From NCBI GenBank assembly GCA_027924585.1, contig BSBM01000199.1:9975001-10039000 (forward strand): a DNA stretch of 64,000 nucleotides, written 5' to 3'. Source of the stretch: Larix kaempferi. Lineage: Eukaryota > Streptophyta > Pinopsida > Pinales > Pinaceae. The translations under genes and the position numbers were made by a program. The notes under the pieces are model-generated. The model was not told where the DNA came from, made no database searches, and saw only the letters and a list, made by a program, of their open reading frames with translations. Within the stretch, counting starts at the first letter, position 1. The number at the start of each line of letters is the position of its first letter. Of the stretch, positions 59,278 through 64,000 are shown piece by piece.

Positions 59278-60223
59278 AATCAAATCAAAATATTAAGAGA
59301 GCCACACATGAAACAAAATGTTACTCAACTCGAGGAAAAAAAACGAAGCTGTAGCTTTTTCATCTTCAGTTTTGGGGAACTATTTCCTAGAAATTGGACC
59401 TGGAAATTATCAGTCAGAGGATGCTAGCCACGATCTAGTCAAATAGTCCGATCTCCTTCAATTTTCACGGACTGATGATATTGATTGTAACATAGTAATT
59501 TTAGCTACTGACTTAGGTAGCGATGATACTAACTTAATAAAGAAAGAAAATGTATTTTGGACTCTTTATTTTGATGCCTCCCGAACTCAAGAAGGATCCA
59601 GAGCCGATTGTGTCTTAATTGACCCCGAAAAAAATAAACATTTTCTATCTTGCAGATTAGAATTCAAATGTACGAATAATATCGCCGAATACGAAGCTCT
59701 AATCCATGGATTAAAGAAGGCCATTGGTCTGAATGCCAAATTTTCAAAAGTATTTGGTGATTCGGAAATAGTTGTCCAGCAAATAAGGAATACAATTCAT
59801 TGTTTGTAACCACACTTGAAAGGATATCAGAGTGAAGTATGGGATTTGATTTCATTTTTTAAAGCTTTCAATATTAACTGTATTCCTAGATTGAAAAACA
59901 TTGCTGCTGATTTGCTAGCAATTTTTGCCTCTAGATTGGTTCCTACTAATAATAAGTGCTCTATCGAATTAATTTTCAGGCATTCTATCCCAGATAACAT
60001 CACAAATCTAAGGGTATTTGATGATGATGATCAGATTATCAGTTTCTTAACCAATGAAGGTGTCTTCTAGGAAGCCATCGTCGAAGAAGAACTACACGAT
60101 TCAGATTTACAGAATAAGGACGCTGTAAAGGGAAATTTCATGCCCAAAGGGGTGAGAACGCTTGAAACATTATTTGATTTACAAAGAAAATTCGGGATGC
60201 CTGTAAATGCAAAAGTTGATTAA
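59278..60223 (+). pseudogene. Additional RNase H domain upstream of RT, element B
   Basis: Same as 15361-16305, with one extra A in a homopolymer near 59335-59342 that adds a frameshift. It retains FDASRTQEGS, IAEYEAL and FGDSEIV. Confidence 0.78.
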
Positions 60224-61838
60224 TTTGGGCACAAAAGTTGAACCAAAATACATTAATCTAAGCAAATGTTGTACTCCTGAAGAGAGAAGTAAGTTCATCA
60301 GACTTTTCCAGCAATACAATGACGTGTTCACTTGGACTTATGATGATCTGAAAACATACGATACTCATATCATTCAACACATAATACCAATGAAAGCAGT
60401 TGCTAAGCCATTTCAGCAACAATTAAGAAGGATGCATCCGACCCTTGAGCCTCTTATCCAGAAAGAACTAAAAAAATTGTTGGACACAAAGATCATTTTC
60501 AAAGTTCTACATTTTGAATGGGTGGCTAATTTAGTTCCTGGACGGAAGAAATCCGAAGAAATCAGACTCTGCATGGAATTCCGAAATTTAAATAGAGAGT
60601 CCGATAAAGACAATTATTTGGTGCTCCCAATGGAGCAAATATTGCAGCTGGTGTCAGGATCAGAACACTTTTCTCTACTAGACGGTTTTTCTGGTTATAA
60701 CCAAGTGCTAATCGCAGAAGAAGACCAACTGAAAACTACTTTTCGTACAAAGTGGGGAACCTTTGCATACCGAAGAATGCTTTTTGGCTTGATAAATGTG
60801 GGAGCTACATTTCAGCGAGCCATGGAAATTGCTTTTCGAGGATTAGGTGGCAAATGCGTGGTAGTCTACTTAGATGATGTGACAGTCTTTTCAAAGAAAA
60901 GGGAATACCATGTTTTCCACCTACAACAAATTTTTGATCGTTGTAGGAAGTATGGCATTTCTTTAAACCCCAAGAAAAGTGTTTTTGTTGTTCTTGAGGG
61001 AAAACTATTAGGTCACATCATTTCAAAGGAGGGGATCTCGATAGATCAAGAAAGAGTGCAAACCATTATAAAAATCCCCATGCCCCATAGCAAGAAATTG
61101 ATGCAGTCATTTATGGGTACCATAAATTTTGTTCGAAGATTTGTACCAGATTTCGCTCAGATCGTTAAACCTTTGCAACAGATGGTCAAGCCAAGTGTAC
61201 ATTTCAAATGGATAGACTTGGAAAAGGTCGCATTTAAAGATATCAAAGCTGTCATAGCTAAGGTACCTTCTTTAAGAAGTCCTGATTTTGATAAAGATTT
61301 CATTATGTACACGTTTGTCTCTGATAACTCTCTCGTAGTTGTGCTAACCCAAAAGGAAGAATCAGGAGACGAATACCCAATTTCTTTCATGAGCACTGGT
61401 CTGTAAGGTGCTGAACTCAACTATCCGGTAGTGGATAAGCAAGCATACGTAGTATTCAAGGTAGTAAAACAGTTCAGGCCATATATTCTAAAATATAGAA
61501 CTAAAGTCATAGTTCCCCATCTTGCTATTAGATCGCTTTTTGTCCAAAAGGAATTAGGAGAAAGAAGACGAAACTGGGTGACTGCTCTTCAAGAGTATGA
61601 CTTAGAATTCAAACCAACTAGTATCACCAAAGGTCAAGGCCTATGCAAGCTGATTACTGAAAACCTAGCTGATGAAGAACTAGATTGGAGGAATGAGGCT
61701 GAGCTCCATGTGATCGACGTGTGTCCAATATTTACAACTCCGGAATCTTGGTACAGGGACCTAGTGCATTATTTACAGTCGAGTTACTTACCAAAACACT
61801 GGAATCCGAAGCAAAGAAGAGCCCTTCGTCTTAAATAA
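60207..61838 (+). pseudogene. pol: Reverse transcriptase and RNase H, element B
   Basis: Same as 16289-17920. Two residue changes in RT: Val to Met (RLCMEF) and Asp to Glu (RAMEIAF). Catalytic YLDD kept. RNase H is broken by the same TAA (61404-61406). Confidence 0.92.
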
Positions 61839-62788
61839 GCAGCTTATCAAATCATTAAAGGACTACTTTTTAGGAAGAATTATGATGGTGTTTATCTTAG
61901 GTGCTTGGAAATGGAAGACGTTGCTAATGTGGTCAAAGAACTGCATGATGGACCTGCTGGAGGACATTACTCCAGGGATACTACAACTCACAAAATTCTC
62001 AGAGCAGGATACTATTGGCCTACTATCTTCAAAGATGCTCATGCCTATGCTAGAAATTGTGATGTATGCCAAAAAAGCGTCGGGAAGCTACCTAAAGCGG
62101 CAGGTCCTTTGCAGCTAGTCCTCATCACTGAACCATTCGAGCAATGCGGTATATATATTATTGGCGAAATAAACCCAAACTCCTCGTTGCAGCACCAGTA
62201 CATTCTGACCGCTATAGATTATTTCACGAGATGGGTCGAAGTTGTTCCCTTACAGAAAGCTAACGAAGATACGATAATCAACTTCCTGGAAGAGAACATC
62301 ATAACCAGGTTTGGGGTTCCAATTTCTCTAGTCTTTGATAATGCTCCTTATTTTTCATCGATGAAGATTAATTAATTGATGTATGAGAAAGGGATTAAAT
62401 TACATTATTCATCCAACTACTAGCCTCAGGTAAATGGTCTAGCTGAGTCTACCAATAAAAATATCATCCGAATCTTAAAAAAAACTATTATCGAAACCCA
62501 AAGAAGCTGGAACACAGCTCTCCCTCACGCCTTATGGGCAAACAGAGTGACACCCAAGAATGCCTTAGGGGTTTCCCCTTTCAACCTGGTCTATGGCAAG
62601 GAAGCTATCCTCCCTCCAAATATCTTAATCCCATCTTTGAAATTGGCCCAAGCCTCCCAAGGTTCTAACAGTCAAGCCTTGCAGTCCAACATTGATACCT
62701 TGTTGAAACTTGAAGAGTCAAAAGAAAAGGCCAAAGAACGGTTTCATCACTATCAAGACATAGTCAAATGATTGTTTGATAAAAGAAA
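61839..62788 (+). pseudogene. Integrase, element B (C-terminal part deleted)
   Basis: HHCC region and core as in A, with the same Tyr in place of the first catalytic Asp (62154-62156) and the same stops. At 62788 the sequence jumps to the equivalent of A 19512, removing the integrase C-terminal region and part of the 3' untranslated region (641 bp). Confidence 0.88.
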
Positions 62789-63567
62789 GCGTGTCTCACA
62801 GATATATGGTATTTAAAATGATCCCATCCTATAAGTGAAAGCCAAAAGGCATATGTCAAAGAGTCTAGTTTCTAGGAAGTCTCTCCTCAATCAAAGCATG
62901 GCTGAGAAAGGAAAAGAAATTTTCAAATAAATAAAGTTGTTCACAAAAGACCGAACCAGCAAGGTTCTTCTACGTCCGTGAAGCATTGAAATCAAACAAA
63001 TATTTCACTCATACAAAAGGACATTATGGATTGAAGAACCTATACCAATTCTTGAAAGAAGAAGAAAATTCTTGGAAGACTCGAAAGTCATGAATTAAAG
63101 AGACATCCCAAAACGATGTAAATAGCATGGGAATGATGAACAAACAAACATGTCTGTGAGATTTTGTCATGATCCTGTGGAGTCTTATACCAATAGGCTT
63201 CTGAAAGAAAAAACGAACCCCACATTTTGGCCCTTAGAGAGTTGTAAAGAAGTCTGAATCAAAGCTGCCTTTTCCTTTATCACCATTATGATGAGAATGA
63301 TCAATGTATTCTTCGGAACTGACTCATGAAGACATTTTATTGCATGAAGAAGAAAAACACGTTGTAAATCCCCTGACCATGAATTGAGTTTGTTTCAGAG
63401 ATTTGTGTTTGCTAGCGAATCTCCATTTGTTGTTGCTGCAACAACCCCCCCAAAAGAAATTCTTTGAATACTGGGGACCCCTCCTTTGTTTTTGTAAAAG
63501 GGGAAAGCTTACCTAGAATTTTGAGGCCTTCAAAATCTTTTCTTTCTTAGATTTCTTTTGAGACAGG
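62789..63567 (+). other. 3' untranslated internal region, element B
   Basis: Matches 19512-20290. No gene. It contains the same purine-run candidate (AAAAGGGGAAAG). Confidence 0.5.
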
Positions 63568-64000
63568 TCCTTAGCGTGCTTCTTTTCTGTTTTAAATGAG
63601 CAAAAGACTTAGGTTTTGAGTCGCATTGAAAAAATTTAAAGAAGTAGAAGATTACCAAATAGCGGCGTAAATTTTTGAGCTACACTTTTCAAAAAAGCGG
63701 AAAAGAAGATCAAGTCAAGACGCGGCAGTTACTTTTAACTTAACGTTTCTGACGTAGCAAAACAATAAACTTAATGTTTCCAAAGTAGTGGAAGAGTTAG
63801 GATAAACTTTGCCGAGGTATCGGAAGAATTAAGTTATTAAAGCAACGAAAAAAAACTCACGGGTCCCTTTCGCAATAGCGAAAGGACTTAGATAATTCTT
63901 CCGCAAAAGTGGATAAAGTGATACTTTCTTGCCTGCAAACGTGAAAGCACTCACATAATATTTTCGCAATGGTGGAGGAACTCGATTAAGTCTTCTGACT
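63568..64000 (+). repeat. 3' LTR of element B (first 433 bases)
   Basis: Matches 20291-20722, that is, it follows the 3' LTR version (AGCGGCGTAAATTTTTG) and not the 5' LTR version. It runs off the window. Confidence 0.88.

Larger units (their letters stand above)
47763..64000 (+). repeat. Large duplicated block, copy B
   Basis: Same orientation and order as 3859-20722. Differences are mainly single-base indels plus one 641-bp deletion at 62788/62789. It starts inside C3 gag and runs off the window. It shares with A the nested element, its one-base LTR difference, the pol stop codons and the integrase Asp-to-Tyr change. Confidence 0.93.
49204..64000 (+). mobile_element. Tat/Ogre-like Ty3/gypsy retrotransposon, element B (cut by window end)
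   Basis: 5' LTR 49204-54728, internal region 54729-63567, and the first 433 bases of the 3' LTR. Layout as in element A. It is a duplicate of A and not an independent insertion, since internal damage and flanking sequence are shared. Confidence 0.9.

Overview
The window reads as nuclear DNA of a large-genome seed plant. It is AT-rich and gene-poor, and almost all of it is nested plant retrotransposons: Ty3/gypsy elements of the Tat/Ogre type with very long LTRs, Ty1/copia elements, a plant L1-type LINE, a small non-autonomous LTR element and a candidate tRNA-derived SINE head. A gymnosperm would fit, but the sequence does not settle the species. No intact host gene could be supported. Possible host pieces are an acidic terminal exon (about 27.9-28.3 kb), a metallothionein-like remnant (41.3 kb), a Pro/Asn/Gln-rich repeated frame (31.1-31.9 kb, with a second piece at 2.8-3.0 kb) and one unrecognised 161-codon ORF (40.3-40.8 kb).

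Layout. 1-2805: 3' part of a 5' LTR plus the start of gag of one Tat-like element, cut by the window edge and by a rearrangement. 2806-3858: Asn/Pro-rich fragment, a 34-bp tandem duplication and a long hairpin. 3859-20722: copy A of a duplicated block of more than 16 kb. Within and beyond it, 5296-25824 is a Tat-like element with two LTRs of about 5.5 kb; internal order is gag, protease, extra RNase H, reverse transcriptase, RNase H, integrase. A 2.1-kb non-autonomous LTR element (11885-13985) sits inside gag. 25825-32694: mostly unassigned, with tandem repeats, a cluster of short palindromes and the possible host exon. 32695-38222: LINE on the minus strand. 38223-41569: unassigned, small repeats, metallothionein remnant. 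41570-47762: three copia elements stacked in each other. 47763-64000: copy B of the duplicated block, lying inside the gag of the youngest copia element.

Most unusual points. (1) Each LTR of the Tat-like family carries a decayed sense-strand reading frame of about 1,060 codons (N-terminal globular part, Lys/Glu-rich linker, long coiled coil) that belongs to no domain I recognise. (2) Copies A and B share the same stop codons, the same loss of an integrase catalytic Asp and the same nested element, so the block was copied after the element had died. (3) The nested element is flanked by a 68-bp direct repeat instead of the usual 5-bp target duplication and carries a coiled-coil frame. Every transposon gene seen here is broken; none looks able to make a full product.
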